From Pseudomonas sp. HAR-UPW-AIA-41 (GTDB taxonomy: Bacteria > Pseudomonadota > Gammaproteobacteria > Pseudomonadales > Pseudomonadaceae), in NCBI RefSeq assembly GCF_002304225.1, contig NZ_NSLB01000004.1:186001-250000 (forward strand): DNA of 64,000 nt, given 5' to 3'. The position numbers were made by a program, and so were the translations under genes. Positions 29,379-38,207 of this stretch are shown piece after piece. Under the pieces are notes generated by a model. The model saw nothing but the letters and a program-made list of their open reading frames with translations. It did not search any database and was not told where the DNA came from. Every line of letters begins with the position of its first letter. The stretch's first letter is position 1.

Positions 29379-29930
29379 ATGTCCAATTTCACCCAAGACG
29401 GCATTCGCCTGCCCAAACGCGCACTGCCCAACCTGGCCATTCTCGAACAGGCCCTCAAAGACAATCTGCCCGTCGGCCCCAGCCTGCGCCCTTACTGGCA
29501 CCAGCTGTTCGACATCTGCCCCAGCCTGCTCAAACTCGATGCCCCCGAAGGCCGCAGCCTGCTGTACAGCTACCTGTACTGGGCGGCACGCCGTCCGGCT
29601 CTGCCGGGCTGGCAGTTCTATCTGGATGTCAGCCGCTGGCTGCTGCTCTCGCCCTACCGGCACAGGGTCAGCGACGAGCAGCTGGATATTCTTCTGGATG
29701 CCTCGGCCCTGCGCTGGAGCGACCTCGATCAGGGCCCGGCACAGGCCATCCTGCTCTATCGCCGGGGTGGCGAGCAGCTGAGTCTGGCCCGCAAGCGTGG
29801 CAGCCACGGCCGCCCGTTGGAAAACCCGGACCCAAGCCTGGTCGAACTGCCTACAGCTGATTTCGCCTGGGCTCTGCTGGAAAGCAACGAGATTCCCGCC
29901 CAGCCCAACTGGCAGACAGTACCTGCCTGA
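29379..29930 (+). CDS. Conserved-looking protein of unknown function
   Basis: A 183-residue soluble protein without signal or membrane segments; I do not recognise the family. It is rich in Leu, Arg and Trp (LPNLAILEQALKDNLPVGPS; WQFYLDVSRWLLLSPYRHRV; DILLDASALRW). GGAG lies nine bases before the ATG. The next gene, 116 nt on, is an Hsp70-family chaperone in the same direction. A partner or co-chaperone role is possible but rests only on position. Confidence 0.65.
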   Translation: MSNFTQDGIRLPKRALPNLAILEQALKDNLPVGPSLRPYWHQLFDICPSLLKLDAPEGRSLLYSYLYWAARRPALPGWQFYLDVSRWLLLSPYRHRVSDEQLDILLDASALRWSDLDQGPAQAILLYRRGGEQLSLARKRGSHGRPLENPDPSLVELPTADFAWALLESNEIPAQPNWQTVPA

Positions 29931-29936
29931 CTGCCG

Positions 29937-29967
29937 GGCCAGCACCTGCCCTGAGCGGGTGCTGGCC
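29937..29967 (+). terminator. Hairpin after the unknown gene
   Basis: A perfect 10-bp stem, GGCCAGCACC (29937-29946) with 29958-29967, and an 11-nt loop. No U-tract follows, so termination would be weak or Rho-assisted. A TAGAAT hexamer at 30013-30018 could be the -10 of the following gene. Confidence 0.45.
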
Positions 29968-30046
29968 GCCATGATCCGTCGACTGGCCCTTCGATTCCCT
30001 CCTCAACTCCCCTAGAATGCGCGGCCGTTTTTCCCGGACCCGCCCC

Positions 30047-31312
30047 ATGCAGCTCAACGCCCCCGCCCGTGCCCTGGGCATCGACTTCGGCACCTCCAAC
30101 TCCACCGTCGGCTGGTTGCGCCCGGAGCAGGACAGCCTGCTGCCACTTGAAGATGGCAAGATCACCCTGCCCTCGGTGGTGTTCTTCAACCTGGAGGAGC
30201 GCCGCCCGGTCTACGGGCGTCAGGCCCTCGGTGAATACCTGGACGGCTACGAAGGGCGCCTGATGCGTTCGCTCAAGAGCCTGCTCGGCTCCAAGCTGCT
30301 GAAAAGCGAAACCACCGTGCTCGGCAGCGCCCTGCCCTTTCGCGACCTGCTCGGTTTCTTCATTGGTGAGCTGAAAAAGCGCGCCGAAAGCCAGGCCGAC
30401 CGCGAGTTCGAACAGGTGGTGCTCGGGCGCCCGGTGTTCTTCGTCGACGATGACCCGAGTGCCGATCAGGAAGCCGAAGACACCCTGCGCGCGGTGGCGC
30501 ACAAGCTCGGTTTCAAGGACGTATCGTTCCAGTTCGAGCCGATCGCCGCGGCCTTCGACTACGAGTCGGGCCTCACCCGCGAAGAGCTGGTGCTGATCGT
30601 CGACATCGGCGGCGGCACCTCGGACTTCTCCCTCGTCCGCCTCGCGCCGGAGCGGCGCCAGCTCAGCCAGCGCCAGGACGACATTCTCGCCACCGGCGGC
30701 GTGCATATCGGCGGCACCGACTTTGACAAGCAACTGTCGCTGGCCGGCATCATGCCCCTGTTCGGCTACGGCAGCCGGATGAAAAGCGACGCGCTGATGC
30801 CGACCAGCCATCACCTCAACCTGGCCACCTGGCACACCATCAATGCCGTGTATGCCGCCGCCGCGCAACGCTCGCTGCAGAGCATGCGCTACGACTGCGT
30901 CGAGCCGCTGGGCATCGACCGTCTGCTCAAGCTGATCGAACAACGCGGCGGACACTGGCTGGCCATGCAGGTGGAAGAGAGCAAGATTGCCCTGAGCGAG
31001 GAAGATTGCCGGCACATCGATCTGTCGCGGATCGAACCCGGACTGCAGGCCGAGCTCAGTCGCCGTCTGTTCGAGGATGCCATCGAGCCGCTGCTGCAGC
31101 GCATTCACCAGAGCATTGGCGACCTGCTGAACAGCGCCGGTGTTCGCGCCGATCAGGTCGATACGCTGTTCTTTACCGGTGGCTCCAGCGGCGTGCCGGC
31201 CCTGCGCCACAGCGTCGCCGCCCTGCTGCCCAATGCCCGTGCCGTGGAAGGCAATGCCTTCGGCAGCATCGGCAGTGGTCTGGCAATCGAAGCCTGGCGC
31301 CGCTACGGCTGA
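30047..31312 (+). CDS. Hsp70-family chaperone, YegD-like
   Basis: A 421-residue actin-fold ATPase related to DnaK but ending soon after the nucleotide-binding domain, as YegD does. LGIDFGTSNSTVGWLRPE is the phosphate 1 loop, LIVDIGGGTSDFSLVRLA phosphate 2, and LFFTGGSSGVPALRHSVAAL the adenosine motif. No DnaK-type peptide-binding domain or EEVD-like tail is present. The ATG at 30047 starts MQLNAPARALGIDFG; the ATG at 30017 lies against the likely -10 box (TAGAAT) and is rejected. P. aeruginosa carries a comparable heat-shock-like gene in this part of the chromosome (from memory). Confidence 0.86.
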   Translation: MQLNAPARALGIDFGTSNSTVGWLRPEQDSLLPLEDGKITLPSVVFFNLEERRPVYGRQALGEYLDGYEGRLMRSLKSLLGSKLLKSETTVLGSALPFRDLLGFFIGELKKRAESQADREFEQVVLGRPVFFVDDDPSADQEAEDTLRAVAHKLGFKDVSFQFEPIAAAFDYESGLTREELVLIVDIGGGTSDFSLVRLAPERRQLSQRQDDILATGGVHIGGTDFDKQLSLAGIMPLFGYGSRMKSDALMPTSHHLNLATWHTINAVYAAAAQRSLQSMRYDCVEPLGIDRLLKLIEQRGGHWLAMQVEESKIALSEEDCRHIDLSRIEPGLQAELSRRLFEDAIEPLLQRIHQSIGDLLNSAGVRADQVDTLFFTGGSSGVPALRHSVAALLPNARAVEGNAFGSIGSGLAIEAWRRYG

Positions 31313-31339
31313 GCCGGCAGGCATAACAAGTGCGCTCGG

Positions 31340-31487
31340 CTAGGCAGGCCCTTGAAAAACGTAGGCGAGGCAGCCAGCGCAAGGCAAAAACAGGTGAAAA
31401 AGCGGAGTTTACGCATGGTAGATGAGCATTTTGAGCCTGTTTTTAACGCCACGCTGGCAACACAGGTAGTTTTTCAACGGCCTGCTA
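31340..31487. mobile_element. MITE-like imperfect palindromic element, about 148 bp
   Basis: The ends are near-identical inverted repeats: the left reads GCAGGCCCTTGAAAAAC and the right (minus strand) GCAGGCCGTTGAAAAAC, both bordered by CTAG. Inside, GCCAGCG, GGC and AAAAACAGG on the left recur in order as reverse complements on the right, so the whole element folds into one long imperfect hairpin. It encodes nothing credible. I believe similar elements recur in other Pseudomonas genomes, but that was not checked. Confidence 0.7.
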
Positions 31488-31524
31488 GGCTGTGGACCTC
31501 CTACCACCTGCCGAGCGTATCGCC

Positions 31525-31734
31525 ATGCCACTGCGCCCCCTGATCCTGCCCGCCACCCTGCTCCTCGCCCTCAGTGGCTGTGATGCCGGGGGAACCGCCA
31601 CGACTGCCGCCCTGCAGGCCGAGCAAGCCAAACAGGCACAACAGCAGATGGAACAGCTCAAGCAGCAGGTCGAGGCTGCCAATGCGAAAAACACGGTACG
31701 ACTGCAGGAACAGTTGCCGGCCGGCGAGCAATAA
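31525..31734 (+). CDS. Small lipoprotein with coiled-coil tail
   Basis: A 69-residue protein. MPLRPLILPATLLLALSGCD is a lipoprotein signal with lipobox LSGC, leaving a mature chain of about 51 residues. The rest is a heptad-like, Gln/Ala/Glu-rich helix (AEQAKQAQQQMEQLKQQVEA) resembling small envelope lipoproteins such as Lpp in size and design, without clear homology. It starts 38 bp after the MITE-like element, which may contribute its upstream region. Function unknown. Confidence 0.7.
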   Translation: MPLRPLILPATLLLALSGCDAGGTATTAALQAEQAKQAQQQMEQLKQQVEAANAKNTVRLQEQLPAGEQ

Positions 31735-31840
31735 AGCATCAAATAATCAGATATTTTTATCCGGATATTTGCGCTTTTTTAAACCATTAAACTGATCAGA
31801 ATAGGCAGCGTACTCACCCAGCCCCCACAAGGAGCCCACG

Positions 31841-32176
31841 ATGAAAAACGTTGCCCTCGCCAGCCTGATCCTGGCCAGTTTCTCTCTCAACGCACTGGCC
31901 GTCCCGGCCGAACACAACCAGCCGCTGCTCGGGGAAAAGGTGCAGCCGGCGCACACCCAGCCGGTGGTGCCGGTTGCCGCCGATGGTGCTGATCGGGTGT
32001 CCGCCAAGCGCATCGCGGCGGATGGCGCCGACCGCGTAGGTCGTCAGCGCATTGCCGCCGACGGAGCAGACCGGGTCGGTGGTCAACGCATCGCCGCCGA
32101 CGGTGCCGAGCGTGTCGGCAAGCCGCGTGTGGCCGAAGGCGGCGCCGATCGCCTGCTGGCGCGCCGACTGGCCTGA
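31841..32176 (+). CDS. Secreted protein with five 13-residue tandem repeats
   Basis: A 111-residue protein with a cleavable signal peptide (MKNVALASLILASFSLNALA). A short linker is followed by five copies of a 13-residue unit close to xIAADGADRVGxxR; the last copy reads VAEGGADRLLARR. The unit is Asp/Arg-rich and near neutral, and the regular DGADR suggests a repetitive solenoid or a low-complexity binding tail. AAGGAG lies nine bases before the ATG, so translation should be strong. An AT-rich region with a TATCCGGATA palindrome (31758-31767) lies upstream. Function unknown. Confidence 0.75.
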   Translation: MKNVALASLILASFSLNALAVPAEHNQPLLGEKVQPAHTQPVVPVAADGADRVSAKRIAADGADRVGRQRIAADGADRVGGQRIAADGAERVGKPRVAEGGADRLLARRLA

Positions 32177-32185
32177 GCCGGCAGC

Positions 32186-32273
32186 TGTAGGTTGGCGTTG
32201 AGCGCAGCGAAGCCCAACAGCGGAAAGCTGGCTTCGTCGGGCTTCGTCGCCTTGCGGCTCAACCCAACCTACA
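32186..32273. repeat. Intergenic palindromic repeat (TGTAGGTTGG...CCAACCTACA)
   Basis: An 88-bp imperfect palindrome whose outer arms are TGTAGGTTGG and CCAACCTACA. Internal segments GTTGAGCGCAGCGAAGCCCAAC and its near-complement form a further stem. Repeats of this type (GTAGGTTGGGTTGAGC-like) are common in intergenic regions of Pseudomonas and related bacteria. Confidence 0.7.
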
Positions 32274-32285
32274 CGCTATTTCTCG

Positions 32286-32314
32286 CCCGCTGGCCGCCAG
32301 GTGCTGCCAGCGGG
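32286..32314 (-). terminator. Hairpin downstream of the alpha/beta hydrolase gene
   Basis: The stem CCCGCTGGC (32286-32294) pairs with 32306-32314. It lies 11 nt beyond the minus-strand hydrolase stop and could serve transcripts from both sides; the U-tracts are weak. Confidence 0.45.
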
Positions 32315-32324
32315 TGAGGCCTTT

Positions 32325-33272
32325 CTATTCGGCGAGAAAACCCTGCACCACCGGCAGGGTCAGCGCCGGATCTTCCTCCTGCAGCACATGCCCCAGCTGC
32401 TCGAAGATGACCAGGCGGCTACCCGCGATATCGGCCTTGAAGCGCTCGGCATTGGCCGGCGCAATCAGGCCATCGCGCCCGCCCCAGAGAATCAGCGTCG
32501 GCTGCCGCACCTGGCGGATCAGGGCCTGACTGTCGCCCGCCGGCGCCTGCTGGAAGCGCTGCACCAAGGCCTGGCGGTTACCAGCCCGTAGGGTCAGCTG
32601 GTAATAGCGCTCGACCAGCTCGTCGGTGACCCGAGTCGGATCGCCGTAGACGTTCTGCACGCTGCTTTCGATCATCCTGCGGGGCAGCAGCCTGGCCATC
32701 AGCGGCGCCAGAGCTGGCACCTGAGCCAGACGAAAGCCGATCGGCACCGAGCTGGACTGCCGTGGATAGCCGGCGGCATCCACCAGAATCAGCCGACTGA
32801 CACGTGCAGGCCTGGCCACGGCCAGCTCCCAGGCCAGCTGCCCGCCGAAACTGTTGCCGGCCACCACCACCGGCGGCACTTGCAAGCGGTCGAGTAGGGC
32901 ATCGAGAAATGCCGTGTAGTGGGCGATGCGGTAGTCACCATCGGGAAACGGCCCGGTCAGGCCGAAACCCGGCAGGTCGACGCTGATCACCCGTCGAGTG
33001 CGCTTGAGGTCGGCCACCCAGCCTTCCCAGGTATGCAGGCTGGCCGAGGTGCCATGCAGTAACAGCAGTGGCTCGGCATCATCACGAGGCCCCTCGTCGC
33101 GCAGGTGAACCTGCATGCCCATCAGCTCGATGAACTGTGACGGCGCCGGCGCCCAACGCGCCTGAAGTTCCTCCACCGGCCGATCCGGCGCCCAGTTCAG
33201 TACGATGAATCCTGCCACGCTGAGACCCAAAACCAGCAACACACCCAGCAGTACCCGTATGACCCGCCGCAT
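32325..33272 (-). CDS. Alpha/beta hydrolase with N-terminal membrane anchor
   Basis: A 315-residue serine hydrolase. The first 25 residues (VIRVLLGVLLVLGLSVAGFI) form a signal anchor, so the enzyme probably faces the periplasm. LLLLHGTSASLHTWEGW is the oxyanion region, VVVAGNSFGGQLAWELAV is the nucleophile elbow (GNSFGG), LILWGGRDGLI holds the acid and EQLGHVLQEE the His. It resembles haloalkane dehalogenase or ester-hydrolase relatives, but the substrate cannot be read from sequence. It lies 18 nt after the AraC regulator on the same strand, suggesting co-transcription. Confidence 0.85.
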   Translation of the reverse strand: MRRVIRVLLGVLLVLGLSVAGFIVLNWAPDRPVEELQARWAPAPSQFIELMGMQVHLRDEGPRDDAEPLLLLHGTSASLHTWEGWVADLKRTRRVISVDLPGFGLTGPFPDGDYRIAHYTAFLDALLDRLQVPPVVVAGNSFGGQLAWELAVARPARVSRLILVDAAGYPRQSSSVPIGFRLAQVPALAPLMARLLPRRMIESSVQNVYGDPTRVTDELVERYYQLTLRAGNRQALVQRFQQAPAGDSQALIRQVRQPTLILWGGRDGLIAPANAERFKADIAGSRLVIFEQLGHVLQEEDPALTLPVVQGFLAE

Positions 33273-33290
33273 CCTGTTCTCCTTGTGGCT

Positions 33291-34289
33291 CTATACCGTG
33301 CTATCGCGATTAGTACCGGCATGATGCCCCCAGCCCTGGCGCTGCCGATAGGCCGCCGGGGTGAGGCCGGTCAGGCGCTTGAACAGGCGACCGAAGGCCA
33401 CCCGGTCCTGATAGCCCACCTGCTCGGCGATCGCCTCCACCGGCAGTCGACTGTTCTCCAGTAAGTCCTTGCTGCGCTCGATGCGCAGCGCCTGCTGGTA
33501 CTGCATCGGCGTCATCCCGCAGGCCGCGAGAAAACGCCGCTGCAGGGTGCGCACACTGACATGAATCTGCGCCGCCAGCGCCTCCAGACTCAGCGTCTCG
33601 GCAAAGTGCTCGGCCAGATAAGCCTGAATCGCCTGAATCTCGCCATCGGCATGCCGCCGCCAGCCCGGTGACGGCATGTAGGCCGATTGCGGCCCATGGC
33701 GCAGGTCGGTGACCAGCAGCCGCGCCAGGCCTTCGGCGATCTCCCGCCCGCACAGGCGTTCGACCGCCTGCAGGCAGGCATCCACTCCCGCCAGCGAACC
33801 GCCGGAGCAGATCAGGTTGCCCGACTGCGTCAGGTTGCACGCCGCCTGCACCTGCACCCTCGGGTAGCGGGCCTGCAGGCCGTCGGCCAGCATCCAGTGG
33901 GTCGTGGCCGGTCGCTGATTGAGCCGGCCACTGGCGGCCAGCAGATACACCCCGCTGCACAGGCTGGCCACCAACACCCGCTCCGGCAGCTCGCGCAGCG
34001 CCTGGATGAGTCGCGGACTGCCCGCCACCGCGGCCGGCCCGGCCATCCACAGCGAGGGAATCACCACCAGATCCATCTGCGCCAGGCACTCGGGGCCACC
34101 GTCCACACTGATCAGGCCATCCTCATGCGCCACCGCCTGGCCGCTTTCGCTGATGCGCAACAGCTCGAAATACGGCGCGCCGGGCAGATGATTGGCCATG
34201 CGCAAGACATCCAGCACCAGCCCGATGCTGGCCAGGCTGTGCTGCGGACAGAGCAGGACGGCGACACGATGGGGCGCGGGCTTGGGCAT
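33291..34289 (-). CDS. GlxA/AraC-family transcriptional regulator with DJ-1/PfpI domain
   Basis: A 332-residue regulator. The N-terminal glutamine-amidotransferase-like domain (about 8-180) opens with RVAVLLCPQHSLASIGLVLD and carries LVASLCSGVYLLAASG. The C-terminal AraC HTH (about 225-325) has LSLEALAAQIHVSVRTLQRR and VEAIAEQVGYQDRVAFGRLF. This architecture is shared with CdhR, ArgR and GbdR, which govern quaternary amine or amino acid catabolism. MPKPAPHRVAVLL with AGGA upstream is the start chosen. It may control the adjacent hydrolase or the divergent GST 108 bp away. Confidence 0.85.
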   Translation of the reverse strand: MPKPAPHRVAVLLCPQHSLASIGLVLDVLRMANHLPGAPYFELLRISESGQAVAHEDGLISVDGGPECLAQMDLVVIPSLWMAGPAAVAGSPRLIQALRELPERVLVASLCSGVYLLAASGRLNQRPATTHWMLADGLQARYPRVQVQAACNLTQSGNLICSGGSLAGVDACLQAVERLCGREIAEGLARLLVTDLRHGPQSAYMPSPGWRRHADGEIQAIQAYLAEHFAETLSLEALAAQIHVSVRTLQRRFLAACGMTPMQYQQALRIERSKDLLENSRLPVEAIAEQVGYQDRVAFGRLFKRLTGLTPAAYRQRQGWGHHAGTNRDSTV

Positions 34290-34397
34290 GGGCTTTCCTG
34301 TCCAGATCAGCTTCAAAGATGGCATTTCGGGCGATTCTAGCCACGCACACAGACGCCGACAATGCGCCACCGCCCCCATTACTCACTGGAAACGGCC

Positions 34398-35162
34398 ATG
34401 ACCAGCGCCCCGCTCACCCTCTACACCTTCGCCATGTCGCACTTCAGCGAGAAGATCCGCTGGACCCTGGATGCCTGCCAGTTGCCCTATGAGGAACGCT
34501 GCCTGACCCCAGTGTTCCACATGCCCACCGCCCTGCGCCTGGGCCGACGCGGCCAGACCACCCTGCCGATCGTGCAGCAGGGCAGCGTCGCCGTGCAGGA
34601 CAGCCCGCGCATCGTCGACTGGCTGGAGACCTGCCAGGGCACGCTGAGCATCCTTCCGCAGGCGCAGCGCGAGGCCATTCGCCAGATCGAGCAGCGCTTC
34701 GACAGCATCGGCAAGGATGTCGCCCGCCTGCTCTATGCCGGCAGCTTCGGCGTGGCCGATGGGCATATCCGACAGCTGTGGACGGCCCACGCCAACCCGC
34801 TGCAGACCCTGTTCATCCGCCTCGCCTACCCGCTGATCTGCCTGGGCTTCCGCCGGAAGCTGAACATCAACGCAGCCAGCGCCGCCCGCGCGAGCGAGCG
34901 CATTGGCGCGCAACTGGACTGGCTGGAGGCGCAGCTCGCCGATGGCCGCCGCTATCTGGTCGGCGACCAGCTGAGCCTGGCCGATATCACCGCCGCGTCC
35001 TTGCTGGCACCGATCGCCTGCCCGGCCGAACACCCGGTGTATGGCGACGCGGCCTACCAGGCCGGCATGGCCGCCACCCTCGCACCCTGGCAGGCACGCC
35101 CGGGCATGGCCTGGGTACGCGAGCTGTACCGCCAGCAGCGGCACACCAGGCTGACTGATTAA
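34398..35162 (+). CDS. Glutathione S-transferase-family protein
   Basis: A 254-residue cytosolic protein. The N-terminal thioredoxin-like domain begins LTLYTFAMSHFSEKIRWTLD, where the Ser of SHFSEKIR is the likely glutathione-contacting residue. TTLPIVQQGSVAVQDSPRIV contains the conserved cis-Pro and the Gln-Asp-Ser glutathione-binding stretch. The helical C-domain has YLVGDQLSLADITAASLLAP, the usual GST folding motif. The start at 34398 follows GGAAACGGCC. It is divergent from the AraC regulator and convergent with the hybrid kinase (7 nt apart). Substrate unknown. Confidence 0.85.
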   Translation: MTSAPLTLYTFAMSHFSEKIRWTLDACQLPYEERCLTPVFHMPTALRLGRRGQTTLPIVQQGSVAVQDSPRIVDWLETCQGTLSILPQAQREAIRQIEQRFDSIGKDVARLLYAGSFGVADGHIRQLWTAHANPLQTLFIRLAYPLICLGFRRKLNINAASAARASERIGAQLDWLEAQLADGRRYLVGDQLSLADITAASLLAPIACPAEHPVYGDAAYQAGMAATLAPWQARPGMAWVRELYRQQRHTRLTD

Positions 35163-35168
35163 GCCGCG

Positions 35169-38096
35169 CTACGCCCGGTTCTGCGCATTGCTCGGCCCGG
35201 CCGGCAGATAGGGCTGCAGCGCCTCGCGCAGGCTTTCCAGACTCAGGGGCTTGGCCAAATGGCCGTTCATGCCGGCCTGCCGGCAACGCTCGACATGCTC
35301 CTGCAGGGCATGGGCGGTCAACGCCAGCACCGGCAGCGCGGGGCGCTGCTGCGCCTGTTCCAGCTCACGGATGGCCTGGGTGGCCTGGTAGCCATCCATC
35401 TCCGGCATCTCGCAATCCATCAGCACCAGGGTGAACTGGCCGCCGGCCTGCATTACCCGGTTGACTGCCTCGCGGCCATTGCCGACCAGCTCGCAGGCGA
35501 TGCCGAGCTTGCCCAACAGACCGCGCACCACCATCTGATTGACCGGGTTGTCCTCGGCCACCAGCACCCGCACCTCGCTGTCACTGGCGCTGGTGGCGAC
35601 CGCCGCGCTGCGCTGGGCCGGCTCATCCAGGCCGGAAAGCAGCTGGCGGAAGGCGCCCTTGAGTACCGCCGCCGAGGCCGGCTTCTGCACCGCCAGGCCA
35701 ATCCCGACCGCCTCCAGCTGCTCGCGCGGCGGGATGCAGCGGGCCGCACTGAGCAGCAGGCAGCGCACCTCCCGCAGGGCCGGATCGGCCTTGATCGCGG
35801 CGGCCACCTCCACCCCGCTGAGGCCCGGCATGTTGTAGTCCAGGCAGGCGATGCGATACGGCTCGCCCTGGGCGGCCGCCTCGCGCAGCATCTGCAGGGC
35901 ACGCTCGCCATAGAAGGCGGTCTGCGCCTGCATGCCCCAGGCCTGCACCTGCTCCAGCAGCATCTGCAGAAACTCCGGCGAATCATCGACCAGCAGCACG
36001 CGCACGCCCTTGAGGTCGTAGAAAGGCAGCACCTGGCTGCTGATGAACGCGGCATCGGCATCACGGCAAACGATCCGGAACCAGAAACGCGCGCCCTTGC
36101 CGGGTTCACTCTCCACCCCCACGCTGCCGCCCATCAGTTCGGCCAGGCGCTTGCAGATCGACAGGCCCAGACCCGTGCCGCCGTACTTGCGCGTGGTGCC
36201 CCGCTCGGCCTGACTGAAAGCCTGGAACAACTGGGCCTGGCCCTCGGCGGAAATGCCCACACCGGTATCGCTGACCTCGAACAGCAGGCAATGCTCGCCG
36301 GGCGCCAGCAAGGTTTCCGGGCAGCGGCGCACGCGCAGGCTGATGTGCCCCTCGTTGGTGAACTTGAAGGCATTGCCCAGGAGGTTGAGAAGAATCTGCC
36401 GCAGGCGCGTCGGGTCGCTCTTGATCAGCGTCGGCGTGCCCGGCTCCACCGAGCAGATCAGCTCCAGTCCCTTGCGCTCGGCCATGTTGGTGAACATCGA
36501 GGCGCATTCCAGGCACAGTTCGTCGAGGTCGAAGTCCAGCGCCTCCAGGGTCAGCTTGCCGGCCTCGATCTTCGAGTAGTCGAGGATGTCGTTGATGATG
36601 TTGAGCAGGGTGCGCCCGGAGCGCTCGATCACCTCGACATACTGGCGCTGCTGCGGGCCCAGCTCGGTGTCACGCAGCAGCTCGGTCATGCCCAGCACCC
36701 CGTTCATCGGCGTGCGGATCTCGTGACTCATGGTGGCGAGGAACTCGCTCTTGGCCCGGCTCTCGGCCTTGGCTTCGATGGCCTTGCGTTTGGCCGCCAG
36801 CTCCTCGGCCTGAGCGCGAAACTGCAGATTGGTGATACGTTCGTGCTCAACCCGCGACTGGCGCTCGGCCTCAAGGAGTTTTTCCTGAGCACGGTAACGA
36901 GCACGCCGCTCGCTGTTGATGCGGTCGGCCAGGGCAAAGGACAGCAGCACACAGATCAGCACATGGGCGATCTGCGGGGCGAACTCGATGACCATGCTGT
37001 AGGGCAGGATGCCCATCTTGTTCAGCGCCAGCACCATCGAAGCCGTGAGAAAGGCCATCCACGCCACGACGAAATAGCGTGCCGACTTCTGCCCGCGCAG
37101 CAGCATGCGAATGCCGATGTACACCGCCAGCACCACGCCGGGAATCACCAGCAGCGTGCTGGCGCTGACCGCCTGGTTATACGGCAGCCACAGGCTGAGC
37201 AGACCGCACACCGCCATCAGCACCGCATAGCCGCCCAGCCAGCGCGCATAGCGCGGCGCCTCCTGCGACAGGCGCATGAACAGCACGCCAAACCAGGCAT
37301 CGGTGGCGGTAAACAGGAAGATCAGCAACGGAATGGCATTGTTCAGCTGCGGCCATTGCGGCCACAGGTACAGCGGCGTGAAACCGTGCAGGGTGGCCTG
37401 CAGCAGGCCATAGCAGAGCATCGACAGGACATAGACCAGGTAGCTCTGATCGCGCACCAGGGTATAGATGCACAGGTTGTACAGCAGCATGACCAGCACC
37501 ACGCCGATATACAGCCCCTGGCCGAGGAGAAACTCCTGCTCGGCGCGGATGAAGTTCTGCGGCGTCCACACGCCGAGGGGAAACTGCATGGCGCCGGTGG
37601 TCTGCACCCGGAAATACAGGGTCTGCCGGCTCTGCGCCGGCAGCTCCAGCTCGTGCACCAGCCAGGGATGTCGCAGGGCGCGCTGCGACGCGGCCAGGCT
37701 GTCGCCCAGCTGGCCAAGATGACGCGGCGCGCGATCTTCCTGCAGATACAGGTCGATCCGGTCCAGCACCGGGTACTCGATGCCCAGTAGGCGCGTCTGC
37801 GCCTGGGCGCTGCTGTTGGCCAGCTGCAGACGGAACCAGTAGACCCGCGTGGTGAAGCCGAAGTTGGGGCTGGCGCCGGGCGCAGGCTGCCAGTTTCTGG
37901 CGCTGCTGCGGGCCACCTGTTCGGCCGTCAGTTGCCCGTCGACATCGACCAGATACTCCAGCCAGTGGCCGGCCTGCGCCACGCTGGGCTCGGTGGCGAT
38001 ATCCAGCTCGACGGCATGCCCCGCTTGCCAGGCACCGAACAGCAGGCTGAGCAGCAACGGCAAGCGCCGCATCCAGCCTTTCAGATGCTCAGCCAT
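35169..38096 (-). CDS. 7TMR-DISM hybrid histidine kinase (second, non-RetS)
   Basis: A 975-residue inner-membrane kinase. A signal peptide is followed by a 7TMR-DISMED2 periplasmic domain (about 30-185), seven helices (to about 395), a coiled coil, HisKA with H458 in [10 protein letters not shown], and a HATPase with intact DTGVGIS and YGGTGLGLS boxes. The first receiver is degenerate near its ends ([23 protein letters not shown]). A second, canonical receiver ([31 protein letters not shown]) follows. It has the same architecture as RetS 7 kb away but an active-looking ATP site. Partners and signal are unknown; LadS-like or PA3462-like roles are possible. Confidence 0.86.
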   Translation of the reverse strand: MAEHLKGWMRRLPLLLSLLFGAWQAGHAVELDIATEPSVAQAGHWLEYLVDVDGQLTAEQVARSSARNWQPAPGASPNFGFTTRVYWFRLQLANSSAQAQTRLLGIEYPVLDRIDLYLQEDRAPRHLGQLGDSLAASQRALRHPWLVHELELPAQSRQTLYFRVQTTGAMQFPLGVWTPQNFIRAEQEFLLGQGLYIGVVLVMLLYNLCIYTLVRDQSYLVYVLSMLCYGLLQATLHGFTPLYLWPQWPQLNNAIPLLIFLFTATDAWFGVLFMRLSQEAPRYARWLGGYAVLMAVCGLLSLWLPYNQAVSASTLLVIPGVVLAVYIGIRMLLRGQKSARYFVVAWMAFLTASMVLALNKMGILPYSMVIEFAPQIAHVLICVLLSFALADRINSERRARYRAQEKLLEAERQSRVEHERITNLQFRAQAEELAAKRKAIEAKAESRAKSEFLATMSHEIRTPMNGVLGMTELLRDTELGPQQRQYVEVIERSGRTLLNIINDILDYSKIEAGKLTLEALDFDLDELCLECASMFTNMAERKGLELICSVEPGTPTLIKSDPTRLRQILLNLLGNAFKFTNEGHISLRVRRCPETLLAPGEHCLLFEVSDTGVGISAEGQAQLFQAFSQAERGTTRKYGGTGLGLSICKRLAELMGGSVGVESEPGKGARFWFRIVCRDADAAFISSQVLPFYDLKGVRVLLVDDSPEFLQMLLEQVQAWGMQAQTAFYGERALQMLREAAAQGEPYRIACLDYNMPGLSGVEVAAAIKADPALREVRCLLLSAARCIPPREQLEAVGIGLAVQKPASAAVLKGAFRQLLSGLDEPAQRSAAVATSASDSEVRVLVAEDNPVNQMVVRGLLGKLGIACELVGNGREAVNRVMQAGGQFTLVLMDCEMPEMDGYQATQAIRELEQAQQRPALPVLALTAHALQEHVERCRQAGMNGHLAKPLSLESLREALQPYLPAGPSNAQNRA

Positions 38097-38188
38097 GCAC
38101 AGTCCCCTGCTCTGCCCGCTACTGGCTTAACTATAGACACGCGCAACAGGGGGGCATGGGCGCCATTGGTCGGCCTGGCGCCAGGGCC

Positions 38189-38203
38189 TTAACAGGCTGT
38201 TAA
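38189..38203. repeat. 15-bp palindrome between desB and the hybrid kinase gene
   Basis: TTAACAGGCTGTTAA is a perfect palindrome with a single central base. It lies 4 bp after the desB stop and 92 bp before the kinase start, both on the minus strand. A minus-strand TATAGT at 38132-38137 is a possible -10 for the kinase gene. An operator or a weak terminator are both possible. Confidence 0.35.
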
Positions 38204-38207
38204 ATCG

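Noticed and set aside
31352..31543. 63-codon frame starting MKNVGEAASARQ
   Set aside because: Runs through the MITE-like palindrome and has no ribosome site.
35259..37790. 843-codon plus-strand open frame
   Set aside because: Lies wholly antisense to the hybrid kinase; Gln/His/Arg-rich low-information sequence typical of GC-rich shadow frames.
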